DNA of 64,000 nt from Streptomyces actinomycinicus (GTDB lineage: Bacteria > Actinomycetota > Actinomycetes > Streptomycetales > Streptomycetaceae), in the NCBI RefSeq assembly GCF_016741775.1, contig NZ_JAERRK010000015.1, positions 62,001-126,000 of the forward strand. The letters run 5' to 3'. The position numbers and the translations under genes are program-made. The notes under the pieces were generated by a model, which saw nothing but the letters and a program-made list of their open reading frames with translations, was not told the origin of the DNA and ran no database searches. Positions 18,180 to 26,370 of the stretch are shown here, in pieces. Within the stretch, counting starts at the first letter, position 1. Each line of letters opens with the position of its first letter.

Positions 18180-19327
18180 GCGTCACGGCAGCCAAAGGGT
18201 TCACGGCGGCGGGGATCGCCGCCGGGATCAAGGAGAACGGCAACCCCGACCTCGCCCTCGTGGTCAACAACGGGCCCCGCCGTGCCGCCGCGGGCGTCTT
18301 CACCTCCAACCGTGTGAAGGCGGCGCCGGTGCTCTGGTCCGAGCAGGTCCTCAAGGGCGGCCAGGTCTCGGCCGTCGTCCTCAACTCCGGCGGTGCCAAC
18401 GCCTGCACCGGCCCCAAGGGCTTCCAGGACACGCACGCCACCGCCGAGAAGGCCGCCGAGGTGCTCGGCCGGGGCGCCATCGAGGTGGCCGTGTGCTCCA
18501 CCGGTCTCATCGGCGTCCTGCTGCCCATGGACAAGCTCCTGGCCGGTGTCGAGAAGGCCGCCGCCGGGCTGTCCGAGCACGGCGGCGAGAAGGCGGCCAT
18601 CGCCATCAAGACCACCGACACGGTGCACAAGACGTCCGTCGTGAGCCGGGGAGGCTGGACGGTCGGCGGCATGGCCAAGGGCGCGGGCATGCTGGCCCCC
18701 GGCCTCGCCACCATGCTCGTCGTCCTGACCACCGACGCCGACCTCGGCGACGAGGAACTGGACAAGGCCCTGCGCGCCGCCACCAAGGTCACCTTCGACC
18801 GGGTCGACTCCGACGGCTGCATGTCCACCAACGACACCGTGCTGCTGCTCGCCTCCGGCTCCTCCGGCATCACCCCGGAGTACGAGGAGTTCGCCGAGGC
18901 CGTGCGCGCCGTCTGCGACGACCTCGGACAGCAGCTCATCCGGGACGCCGAGGGCGCGAGCAAGGACATCAAGGTCGAGGTGGTCAACGCGGCGAGCGAG
19001 GAGGACGCCGTCGAGGTGGGCCGCTCCATCGCCCGCAACAACCTCCTCAAGTGCGCGATCCACGGCGAGGACCCCAACTGGGGCCGCGTCCTGTCCGCCA
19101 TCGGCACCACGAAGGCCGCATTCGAGCCCGACCAGCTCAACGTCGCCATCAACGGCGTCTGGGTCTGCGAGAACGGCGGTGTCGGCGAGGACCGCGAGCT
19201 GGTCGACATGCGCTACCGCGAGGTCCACATCGTCGCCGACCTCGCCGCCGGCACCGAGACCGCGACCATCTGGACCAACGACCTGACCGCCGACTACGTC
19301 CACGAGAACAGCGCCTACTCGTCATGA
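18176..19327 (+). CDS. argJ: Glutamate N-acetyltransferase / amino-acid acetyltransferase
   Basis: Protein of 383 residues that recycles the acetyl group from N-acetylornithine to glutamate; bifunctional members also use acetyl-CoA. The proenzyme cleaves itself before the nucleophilic threonine in APGLATMLVVLTTDAD, giving two chains. Other conserved parts are LNSGGANACTG and CSTGLIGVLLPMD. GTG start overlapping the argC stop by four bases; its own TGA overlaps the argB ATG (ATGA). Presence of argJ means the cyclic acetyl pathway. Whether it is mono- or bifunctional cannot be told by eye. Confidence 0.96.
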   Translation: MSVTAAKGFTAAGIAAGIKENGNPDLALVVNNGPRRAAAGVFTSNRVKAAPVLWSEQVLKGGQVSAVVLNSGGANACTGPKGFQDTHATAEKAAEVLGRGAIEVAVCSTGLIGVLLPMDKLLAGVEKAAAGLSEHGGEKAAIAIKTTDTVHKTSVVSRGGWTVGGMAKGAGMLAPGLATMLVVLTTDADLGDEELDKALRAATKVTFDRVDSDGCMSTNDTVLLLASGSSGITPEYEEFAEAVRAVCDDLGQQLIRDAEGASKDIKVEVVNAASEEDAVEVGRSIARNNLLKCAIHGEDPNWGRVLSAIGTTKAAFEPDQLNVAINGVWVCENGGVGEDRELVDMRYREVHIVADLAAGTETATIWTNDLTADYVHENSAYSS

Positions 19328-20226
19328 GCACTCGCAAGCACACCGCCCTGCCCAAAGCCCAGATCCTGATCGAGGCGCTGCCCTGGCTGACCCGGCACCA
19401 CGGCAAGACCGTCGTCATCAAGTTCGGCGGCAACGCCATGGTGAACGAGGACCTGAAGGCCGCCTTCGCCCAGGACGTCGTCTTCCTGCGGCACGCCGGC
19501 CTCAAGCCGGTCGTCGTGCACGGCGGCGGCCCGCAGATCAGCGCCGCCCTAGACAGGCACGGCATCGTCAGCGAGTTCAAGGCGGGTCTGCGCGTCACCA
19601 CCGAGGACGCCATGGACGTCGTGCGGATGGTGCTCGCCGGGCAGGTACAGCGCGAGCTGGTCGGCCTGCTCAACCAGCACGGCCCCCTCGCCGTCGGCCT
19701 CACCGGTGAGGACGCGCACACCATCTCCGCCACCCGGCACACCCCCGAGATCGACGGCGAGCCGGTCGACATCGGGCGGGTCGGCGAGATCACCGCCATC
19801 GACACCGGTGCCATCGAGGCGCTGCTCGCCGACGGCCGCATCCCGGTCGTCTCCTCGATCGCCCGCTCCGAGGACGACGGACATGTCTACAACGTCAATG
19901 CTGATACGGCGGCTGCGGCACTCGCTGCGGCACTGGGCGCCGAGACCCTCATGGTCCTCACCGACGTCGAGGGCCTCTACGAGGACTGGCCGAACTCCGA
20001 CGAGGTGATCAGCCGCCTCACCGCGGCCCAGCTGGAGAAACTCCTGCCGGAGCTGTCCGCCGGCATGGTGCCGAAGATGGAGGGCTGCCTGCACGCCGTG
20101 CGCAACGGCGTGCGGACCGCCCGTGTCATCGACGGCCGGGTCCAGCACTCGATCCTGCTGGAGATCTTCACCGACGAGGGCATCGGCACGATGGTCGTGC
20201 CCGACGAGCACCAGGGGGAGTCGTGA
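19324..20226 (+). CDS. argB: Acetylglutamate kinase
   Basis: Protein of 300 residues of the amino-acid kinase fold that phosphorylates N-acetylglutamate, the committed and usually arginine-inhibited step. Visible motifs are VVIKFGGNAM, VVVHGGGPQIS, YNVNADTAAAALAAALGA and SAGMVPKMEGC. The longer N-terminal helix (KAQILIEALPWLTRHHGK) is the kind found in arginine-sensitive hexameric enzymes, so feedback control is likely (inference). Coupled by ATGA and GTGA overlaps to argJ and argD. Confidence 0.97.
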   Translation: MSTRKHTALPKAQILIEALPWLTRHHGKTVVIKFGGNAMVNEDLKAAFAQDVVFLRHAGLKPVVVHGGGPQISAALDRHGIVSEFKAGLRVTTEDAMDVVRMVLAGQVQRELVGLLNQHGPLAVGLTGEDAHTISATRHTPEIDGEPVDIGRVGEITAIDTGAIEALLADGRIPVVSSIARSEDDGHVYNVNADTAAAALAAALGAETLMVLTDVEGLYEDWPNSDEVISRLTAAQLEKLLPELSAGMVPKMEGCLHAVRNGVRTARVIDGRVQHSILLEIFTDEGIGTMVVPDEHQGES

Positions 20227-21419
20227 GCAACCAGGAACTGACCGCGCGGTGGCAGGGCGCGCTCATGCACAACTACGGCACCCCCCGTCTGCCCCTCGTC
20301 CGCGGCGAGGGCCTGAAGGTGTGGGACGCCGAAGGCCGCGAGTACCTCGACTTCGTCGGCGGCATCGCCACCAACGCGCTCGGCCACGCCCACCCCGCCG
20401 TCGTGGCGGCCGTCAGCACGCAGATCGCCTCCCTCGGGCACATCTCCAACTTCTTCCTGGCCGAACCCACCGTCGCCCTCGCCGAACGGCTCCTGACGCT
20501 CTTCGGCCGGGAGGGGCGGGTCTTCTTCTGCAACTCCGGCGCCGAGGCCAACGAGGCCGCCTTCAAGATCGGCCGGCTCACCGGGCGCACCCACATGGTC
20601 GCCACCGACGGCGGGTTCCACGGCCGGACGACGGGCGCCCTCGCGCTCACCGGCCAGCCCGCCAAGCAGGACCCCTTCCGGCCGCTGCCCGGCGATGTCA
20701 CCCACGTCCCCTACGGCGACGCCCAGGCGCTGGCCGCCGCGGTCACCGAGAAGACGGCCCTGGTGATCATCGAGCCGGTCCAGGGCGAGAACGGCGTCGT
20801 CGTACCGCCGGCCGGCTACCTCAAGGCGGCCCGCGCGATCACCGCCGCCACCGGCGCGCTGCTGGTCCTGGACGAGGTGCAGACCGGCATCGGCCGGACC
20901 GGCACCTGGTTCGAGTACCAGGCCCACGAGGGCGTGCTCCCCGATGTCGTCACCCTCGCCAAGCAGCTCGGCGGCGGCCTGCCGCTCGGCGCGACCGTGG
21001 CCTTCGGCCGGGCCGCCGAACTGTTCCAGCCGGGTCACCACGGCACGACCTTCGGCGGCAACCCCGTCGCCTGCGCCGCCGGCCTCGCCGTGCTCGACAC
21101 CATCGCCGAGGAAGGCCTGCTGGAGAACGTCAAGCGGCAGAGCGAGAGGTTGCGGGAGGGAATCGAGGGCCTGAACCACCCGTCGATCGGCTATGTCCGG
21201 GGCGCGGGCCTGCTCCTGGGTATCGTGCTCACCGGGCCGCTCGCGCCGCAGGTGCAGCAGGCGGCCCAGGAAGCCGGGTTCCTGGTGAACGCGCCCGCCC
21301 CCGACGTCGTACGGCTCATGCCGCCGTTGAACCTCCGCGACGACGAGGCGGGAGCGCTGATCCAGGCGCTGCCCGGCATCCTCGACGCAGCGAACGGGGA
21401 CGGACGATCCGGGGAATGA
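20223..21419 (+). CDS. argD: Acetylornithine aminotransferase
   Basis: PLP-dependent class III aminotransferase of 398 residues making N-acetylornithine from the semialdehyde and glutamate. Conserved features are YLDFVGGIATNALGH, FCNSGAEANEAAFK, LVLDEVQTGIGRTG and the PLP-lysine motif TLAKQLGGGLPLGA. The GTG start overlaps the argB stop (GTGA). Seven bases separate its stop from argR. Confidence 0.97.
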   Translation: MSNQELTARWQGALMHNYGTPRLPLVRGEGLKVWDAEGREYLDFVGGIATNALGHAHPAVVAAVSTQIASLGHISNFFLAEPTVALAERLLTLFGREGRVFFCNSGAEANEAAFKIGRLTGRTHMVATDGGFHGRTTGALALTGQPAKQDPFRPLPGDVTHVPYGDAQALAAAVTEKTALVIIEPVQGENGVVVPPAGYLKAARAITAATGALLVLDEVQTGIGRTGTWFEYQAHEGVLPDVVTLAKQLGGGLPLGATVAFGRAAELFQPGHHGTTFGGNPVACAAGLAVLDTIAEEGLLENVKRQSERLREGIEGLNHPSIGYVRGAGLLLGIVLTGPLAPQVQQAAQEAGFLVNAPAPDVVRLMPPLNLRDDEAGALIQALPGILDAANGDGRSGE

Positions 21420-21426
21420 GACGACG

Positions 21427-21972
21427 ATGAGCCAGGCGCAGGACCACGAGCAGGCGGCGGGCGCCGGGCCCGCCGTGCCGCAGACCCGCACCGCACGGCA
21501 CCGCCGGATCGTGGACATCCTCAACCGGCAGCCGGTGCGGTCACAGAGCCAGCTGGCGAAGCTGCTCGCCGACGACGGGCTGAACGTCACCCAGGCGACG
21601 CTGTCGCGGGACCTCGACGAGCTGAACGCGGTGAAGATCCGCAACACCGACGGCGACCTGATCTACGCGGTGCCGAGCGAGGGCGGTTTCCGCACGCCCC
21701 GCGCGCCGCTGGGGGAATCGGCGAAGGAGGAGCGGATGCGGCGCCTCTCGCAGGAGCTGCTGATCTCCGCGGAGGCCTCGGCCAACCTGGTGGTCCTGCG
21801 CACCCCGCCGGGCGCGGCCCAGTTCCTGGCCTCGGCCATCGACCAGGCCGAGCTGCACGACATCCTGGGCACCATCGCCGGTGACGACACGCTCCTGCTG
21901 ATCAGCCGGCAGCCGACCGGTGGTCAGGCCCTGGCGGACCACCTGCTGCGACTCGCCCAGAACGGCCACTGA
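21427..21972 (+). CDS. argR: Arginine repressor
   Basis: Protein of 181 residues. N-terminal winged helix around QSQLAKLLADDGLNVTQATL followed by SRDLDELNAVK, and a C-terminal arginine-binding/oligomerisation domain with GAAQFLASAIDQAEL and GTIAGDDTLLLI. The arginine-bound hexamer represses arginine genes through ARG boxes; candidate targets in this window are the boxes before argC and argG. As last gene of argCJBDR it would be autoregulated through the argC promoter. About 20 residues at the N-terminus are disordered and extra compared with E. coli ArgR. Confidence 0.96.
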   Translation: MSQAQDHEQAAGAGPAVPQTRTARHRRIVDILNRQPVRSQSQLAKLLADDGLNVTQATLSRDLDELNAVKIRNTDGDLIYAVPSEGGFRTPRAPLGESAKEERMRRLSQELLISAEASANLVVLRTPPGAAQFLASAIDQAELHDILGTIAGDDTLLLISRQPTGGQALADHLLRLAQNGH

Positions 21973-22054
21973 CCCGCCGGCCGGCTGACGGCCACCGACC
22001 CACCGCGCGGCCCGCCCGCGCCGCCCCTGAGCCCACCCGCCGCCGACGCCGGAC

Positions 22055-22157
22055 CCGGCTCGGTGCACCCTCGAGCCGGCCTGGTGCATCCCCAGTCGGC
22101 TAGGTGCATCCCCAGGTCGGCTACGTCCACCCCCGAGCCGCCCGGTGCATTCGGCAC
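22055..22157. repeat. ~21-bp degenerate tandem repeat, five copies
   Basis: Between the convergent argR and apbE genes lie five consecutive units of 20-21 bases starting at 22055, 22076, 22096, 22117 and 22138. Each has a CGGC-rich half followed by GGTGCATCCCCAG or a close variant; units 2 and 3 match best. The rest of 21973-22247 is GC-rich and shows no gene. Confidence 0.75.
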
Positions 22158-22247
22158 CGGGAGCCGGTGCGGGACGGCGGCGTCCGCCGGGAGGCGGCCC
22201 CGGTCGCCGCGCTGCGCCGGGGCGGGGCGGACGGTGCTGTCCGGGGA

Positions 22248-23057
22248 TCAGCCCAGGCGGGCCGCGAGGCCTCCGGTGCAGCGCACCTCGTCGCCCGCCG
22301 TGATCAGCAGGGCCTCCACGTCCGGCAGGGCGTCCAGCCACGCCAGGCCGGCCCGCGACCCCATCGCGAACGCCGCCGTGGCCCAGCAGTCCGCCCAGGT
22401 CAGCCGGGGCGCCACGACCGTGACCGCCACCAGGTCGGTCACCGCGGGCCGACCGGTGCGCGGATCCACGATGTGCGCACCGCGCTCCGCCGTACCGGAC
22501 GTCGCCACCGCCAGCTCCGCCACGCCGGCCGCCGAGATCACCGCCGCCAGCCCGCCCGGCCGGAGCGGATCGGCGACGCCCACCCGCCAGGGCCGCTGCG
22601 GCTCAGGCGCCCCGAGCATCTGGACGTCGCCGCCCCCGTTGACGCTGACCCCGGACACCCCGTCGACCCGCGCCAGCAGCCGCGCCGCCCGCTCGGCCGC
22701 CCAGCCCTTGACGATGCCGGTGGGATCCAGCGAGCCCCGGTAGCGCGTGCTGAACCAGCCCTCGCTCACCCGCTCCGCCTCGGCGGCCAGCTCCAGCACC
22801 TCGGCCGTCTCCGGAGCGCACCCGGCCACGCTCAGCTCCCCCCGGGCCAGCCGGGACACCTCGCTGTCCTCGCGGTAGGTGCTGAAGACGGCGTCCGCCC
22901 GGTGCAGCCCCGACACGGCCCGGGCGAGTGCCTCGCGTACCGCGGCCGGTTCCCCGCCCCGGACGTCGAAGGAGAACACGGTCCCCATGACCTCTTCCGC
23001 GTGACGCACCGCGGCGGGCGTCCGCGCCGGCTCGGCCTCGGTCACCGTGTCAGCCAC
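22248..23057 (-). CDS. apbE: FAD:protein FMN transferase (ApbE)
   Basis: Protein of 269 residues that attaches FMN from FAD to a threonine of FMN-binding domain proteins outside the cytoplasm or at the membrane. Motifs: HAEEVMGTVFSFDV, DAVFSTYREDSEVSRL, GWFSTRYRGSLDPTGIVKGW, SGVSVNGGGDVQMLG, HIVDPRTGRP. No clear signal peptide or lipobox is present, so it may act on a cytoplasmic or nascent target, which is unusual for ApbE but seen in actinomycetes. It overlaps by eight bases the upstream gene for a two-domain FMN-binding protein, its evident substrate. Confidence 0.93.
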   Translation of the reverse strand: MADTVTEAEPARTPAAVRHAEEVMGTVFSFDVRGGEPAAVREALARAVSGLHRADAVFSTYREDSEVSRLARGELSVAGCAPETAEVLELAAEAERVSEGWFSTRYRGSLDPTGIVKGWAAERAARLLARVDGVSGVSVNGGGDVQMLGAPEPQRPWRVGVADPLRPGGLAAVISAAGVAELAVATSGTAERGAHIVDPRTGRPAVTDLVAVTVVAPRLTWADCWATAAFAMGSRAGLAWLDALPDVEALLITAGDEVRCTGGLAARLG

Positions 23058-23811
23058 CGGCCTGGTCCAGTGCCGACTGCAGGGACTTCTTGTAGCCCTC
23101 GCTGGTGTAGGTGGCTCCGGAGACGGTGTCGATGTCGGCGTTCTGGGCCGTCACCGCTTCCTGGTTGAGCTTGGGTACGGCGAGCTGGGTCTTCTGGTCG
23201 CTGACGCCGCCCTTGGGTGCCTGGACGGCCTCCGCCTTGGTGATCTTCCCGCCGCTGACCGTGATCCGGACCTGGACCGGCCCGTACTGGGTCTGCGTCG
23301 CCTTCCCGGTGACCGTGCGGGCCTGCGCCGCGCCGGACGACGAACCCGAGGACGCCGGCTTCACCTTGTCCAGTGCCGACTGCAGGGACTTCTTGTAGCC
23401 CTCGCTGGTGTAGGTGGCTCCGGAGACGGTGTCGATGTCGGCGTTCTGGGCCGTCACCGCTTCCTGGTTGAGCTTGGGTACGGCGAGCTGGGTCTTCTGG
23501 TCGCTGACGCCGCCCTTGGGTGCCTGGACGGCCTCCGCCTTGGTGATCTTCCCGCCGCTGACGGTCAGCCGCACCTGCACGGCACCGTACTGCGTCTGCG
23601 CCGCGTCACCGGTCACCGTGCCGGAGCCGGCCGGGGCCTGTGCACCGCCCTGCGGCGAGTCCTGCGCCCCCGCCGTCTGCTGCGGCGCCGCGCCCGCCGT
23701 CGACGCGGCGGCCGGGTCCGACGCCGGCTTCAGCGACAGCAGCAGCACGACACCGGACACGGTCGCCGCGGTGGCCAGCACGACCCGCCGAACGGGGTGG
23801 CTCTTCCTCAT
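23050..23811 (-). CDS. Exported protein with two near-identical FMN-binding domains
   Basis: Protein of 253 residues: signal anchor at residues 9-27 (RRVVLATAATVSGVVLLLSL), a Ala/Gln/Gly-rich linker, then two FMN_bind domains. Each domain ends in DTVSGATYTSEGYKKSL, in which SGAT with its threonine is the ApbE flavinylation signal. The two domains share a 65-residue identical block, matched by a perfect 195-bp DNA repeat. The likely job is to carry electrons on covalent FMN at the outer face of the membrane, between the ferric-reductase-like protein encoded 16 bases upstream and an unknown acceptor. ATG at 23811 follows GGAG. Confidence 0.92.
   Translation of the reverse strand: MRKSHPVRRVVLATAATVSGVVLLLSLKPASDPAAASTAGAAPQQTAGAQDSPQGGAQAPAGSGTVTGDAAQTQYGAVQVRLTVSGGKITKAEAVQAPKGGVSDQKTQLAVPKLNQEAVTAQNADIDTVSGATYTSEGYKKSLQSALDKVKPASSGSSSGAAQARTVTGKATQTQYGPVQVRITVSGGKITKAEAVQAPKGGVSDQKTQLAVPKLNQEAVTAQNADIDTVSGATYTSEGYKKSLQSALDQAGG
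23065..23562. repeat. Perfect 195-bp direct repeat inside the FMN-binding gene
   Basis: Bases 23065-23259 are repeated without a mismatch at 23368-23562, offset 303 bases (101 codons). The spacer between them differs. Identity at third codon positions implies a recent duplication or continuing gene conversion. Confidence 0.93.
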
Positions 23812-23827
23812 CGCTTCGCAGCTCCGC

Positions 23828-25210
23828 TCACATCTCGAACGACTCGTGGTGGATACGGCGGGCGGGCACACCCGCGCCGCGCAGTGCCTCGAACACCGAC
23901 TGCGCGAACCCGGGCGGGCCGCACATGAAGACGTCGTGCGTCTCGATGTCCGGGATCTTGCGCTGGAGGTTCTCCGCGGAGATGTCGGGCCGCTCGCCCT
24001 CCGGGCTGTTCACCGCGTACATCAGCCGGGCACCCCGCTCCTTGGCGATCGCCGCCAGTTCGTCCCAGAGCGCCAGGTCGTTGGTGGTGTTGGCCCGGTA
24101 CAGGAGGGTGATGTCCCCGGCCGCCCCGGGCAGCGTCTCGAACAGCGCCCGCATCGGGGTGATACCGACACCGCCCGCGACCAGCAGCACCTTGCCCTTG
24201 CTGCGGCGCTGGGCGGTCAGCGCGCCGTAGGGGCCCTCCGCCCACACCTTCGTACCGGGCGTCAGCTCCCGCAGCCGGGCGCTGTGGTCGCCGATCGCCT
24301 TCACCGTGATCCGCAGCATGTCGGGGCGCGGAGCGGCCGAGAGGGAGTACGGGTGGGAGCTGAAGCGCATGCCGGGGGCGAGGAACCGCCAGCGGAAGAA
24401 CTGGCCGGCCTCCGCGCCCATCCGGTGCAGCCGCCGCCCGCCGATCAGCACCGAGACGATGCCCGGCGTCTCCTCGATGACCGCCTCGACCCGCATCCGG
24501 TGACGGAGGTTCAGCCGGACCGGGGTGAGGATCCGGTACCAGAGCACCAGCGCGGTGACCGCGCCGTACAGCGCGTACCAGAAGGTCTTCGCCGCGGGCT
24601 CGACCGCGAAGTCGTTGCCGGTGGTGATCTGGTGCCAGAACGTCAGGAACACCGCCGCGTAGGTCAGCAGGTGGACGTGGTACCAGGTGTCGTACGGCAG
24701 CAGACGGCGGATCCCGCCGATAGACGTCAGCCCGATCAGCACGAACAGTCCCGTGCCGATGGCGGCCTTGCCCATGTCCGGCAGTTGGTCGACGGAGTCC
24801 AGCGTCTGCTGGACGATGTCGCCGAGCGACTTGCCCGCCTGGCGCGCGTACCCCCACATGGTGAGGAAGACGTGCGCGACGATCAGGCAGAGCGTGTACC
24901 GGCCGCTCATCGCGTGCCAGCGGGCCACCCGGTCCGAGCCGACCCGCCGTTCCAGTGCCGGGACGCGGGCCATCTGCAGCACGACCAGGGCCATCAGATA
25001 GCCGGCCAGCAGGCCGGTGATCCGGCCCGCGTTGAGGATCCGGCTGGTGTCGTCCGCGATGGACGGCGTGTTGTGCCACCAGAGCCACAGCACGGCCGCC
25101 GCGCCCGCCCAGACGGCGAGCAGCAGCGGGACGGCCGGGGAACGGCGCGGGCGGATGCGGCGCATCGTCTGTCGGCGGGCGGCACGTCCGCCTGCGAGCG
25201 TGGTGGTCAC
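23828..25210 (-). CDS. Ferric-reductase-like transmembrane flavoprotein (FNR domain)
   Basis: Protein of 460 residues. Residues about 20-230 hold six or so transmembrane helices with candidate haem histidines (RWHAMSGRYTLCLIVAH and WYHVHLLTYAAVFLTFWHQ). Residues 240-460 form a ferredoxin-reductase-like domain: FAD motif SSHPYSLSAAP, NAD(P) motif LVAGGVGITPMRAL, and C-terminal FMCGPPGFAQSVF. It would take electrons from cytoplasmic NAD(P)H across the membrane. First gene of a three-gene operon with the FMN-binding protein and apbE. GTG start with GGAGG five bases upstream. Confidence 0.9.
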   Translation of the reverse strand: MTTTLAGGRAARRQTMRRIRPRRSPAVPLLLAVWAGAAAVLWLWWHNTPSIADDTSRILNAGRITGLLAGYLMALVVLQMARVPALERRVGSDRVARWHAMSGRYTLCLIVAHVFLTMWGYARQAGKSLGDIVQQTLDSVDQLPDMGKAAIGTGLFVLIGLTSIGGIRRLLPYDTWYHVHLLTYAAVFLTFWHQITTGNDFAVEPAAKTFWYALYGAVTALVLWYRILTPVRLNLRHRMRVEAVIEETPGIVSVLIGGRRLHRMGAEAGQFFRWRFLAPGMRFSSHPYSLSAAPRPDMLRITVKAIGDHSARLRELTPGTKVWAEGPYGALTAQRRSKGKVLLVAGGVGITPMRALFETLPGAAGDITLLYRANTTNDLALWDELAAIAKERGARLMYAVNSPEGERPDISAENLQRKIPDIETHDVFMCGPPGFAQSVFEALRGAGVPARRIHHESFEM

Positions 25211-25295
25211 GGTTCCTCCGTGGGGACTTGACCCTTGGCCCACAGATACGCGCCGCACGCGCCGAGTGTTCAGCGGCCCCCCGAGCCGGCAGCGG

Positions 25296-25397
25296 ACGGC
25301 GGCGACCGGCGGCGGACCGCGGCGACCGGCAGCCGACCGCGGCGGCGGACCGCGGAGACCGGCAGCCGACCGCGGCGGCGGACCGCGGCGACCGGCG
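25296..25397. repeat. 33-bp GC-rich tandem repeat
   Basis: Two full 33-bp units (25316-25348 and 25349-25381, one mismatch) are flanked by partial units (25296-25315 and 25382-25397). The unit is built from smaller ACCGCGGCG and ACCGGC blocks. It lies downstream of the L,D-transpeptidase gene and upstream of the ferric-reductase-like gene, in a 259-base stretch without a gene. Confidence 0.85.
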
Positions 25398-25469
25398 CCC
25401 GTGCCCGCCGCCGGGGACACCGTGCCGGCCGGCCGTGCCGCGAGGGGCGGGGCCGCGGCGGGGCCGGAG

Positions 25470-26174
25470 TCAGTACCGTGTGACCGCTGTCGCCCCGTCC
25501 GTCGTCCCGATCGCGATGTGCGGCTTCTTCCCGGGTTCCGCCCACCGCAGGATCCGCTGCATCGCGTCCTCCGGCACGGACACGCACCCCGCCGTCGCCC
25601 CGAGCCCGTTGACGTGCAGGAAGATCCCGGCGCCCCGGCCGCGCACCGGCCGGTCGTAGTTGAACGCGATGACGAGTCCGTACGCGTACTGCGTCGCGTA
25701 GCCGGCCAGATGCTCGGACTCGGCCGCACGGCAGTCGGCCGGCAGCGGATCGACCCACCGGTTGTACGCGGCCGAGTCGTTGTCCTGGCACCACCAGGAA
25801 CTGTCCTTGACGGCCCGGTACTCGACCGTCGTCCCCTCCGGTGCCGCCTTGAGCCCGAAGGCGAAGGGGAGCCCGTACAGCCCGGTCGGCGTGGTGTTCG
25901 TGCCCTGCGTGCGTCCGCTGCCCTCGACCAGCCCGCGGGACCCGAACCGGGCCGGCGCGGAACCGGCCCGGGTCCACCGCCCGTCCCGCAGGTCCCACCA
26001 GCTGACCGTGCCCTCCGTGGCCGCGGTGTCCGGGGCTTCGGCGACGATCAGCTGGCTGCCGCCGCCGGTGTCCGCCATCCGCGCGGGCAGCGGCTCCGGC
26101 TCGCGGCCGGGCGCGGTGCCGAGCAGGGCGAGGCAGGAGGCGGAGACGAGGGCGAGGACCACACCGGTGCGCAT
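25470..26174 (-). CDS. Secreted L,D-transpeptidase (YkuD family)
   Basis: Protein of 234 residues with an N-terminal export signal (VVLALVSASCLALLG, which could be a lipobox if cut before the cysteine). The catalytic region is IFLHVNGLGATAGCVSVP, matching the H-x-x-G...GC consensus of the YkuD fold with the nucleophilic cysteine. L,D-transpeptidases make 3-3 crosslinks in peptidoglycan, a large share of actinomycete wall crosslinks. TAGCGT seven bases before the ATG and no Shine-Dalgarno suggest a leaderless mRNA. Divergent from argG. Confidence 0.87.
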   Translation of the reverse strand: MRTGVVLALVSASCLALLGTAPGREPEPLPARMADTGGGSQLIVAEAPDTAATEGTVSWWDLRDGRWTRAGSAPARFGSRGLVEGSGRTQGTNTTPTGLYGLPFAFGLKAAPEGTTVEYRAVKDSSWWCQDNDSAAYNRWVDPLPADCRAAESEHLAGYATQYAYGLVIAFNYDRPVRGRGAGIFLHVNGLGATAGCVSVPEDAMQRILRWAEPGKKPHIAIGTTDGATAVTRY

Positions 26175-26304
26175 GGCTCAGACGCTAGACGGCGGCAGCG
26201 GCGACGGCAGCCCGGGTGGTCCGTCCAGGCTGGTCGCGATGTGCTCCGTGCCGCACTCACCCGGCGGGCGTGCGGGCGGCCTCGTCGTGTCACTCGAAGC
26301 GGTG

Positions 26305-26342
26305 ATTGACGAATCATGCAGAGCCCTGCATACTCATGCATG
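26305..26342 (+). promoter_or_regulatory. Tandem ARG boxes upstream of argG
   Basis: TGCAT-ACTC-ATGCA (26327-26340) is a perfect inverted repeat with four-base spacing. A weaker box ATTGAC..ATGCAG (26305-26322) lies just upstream, giving the two-box layout expected for ArgR. The distance to the argG GTG is about 30 bases. Confidence 0.8.
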
Positions 26343-26370
26343 TCAGCGAATGCACTGTGAGGAGAAACCC

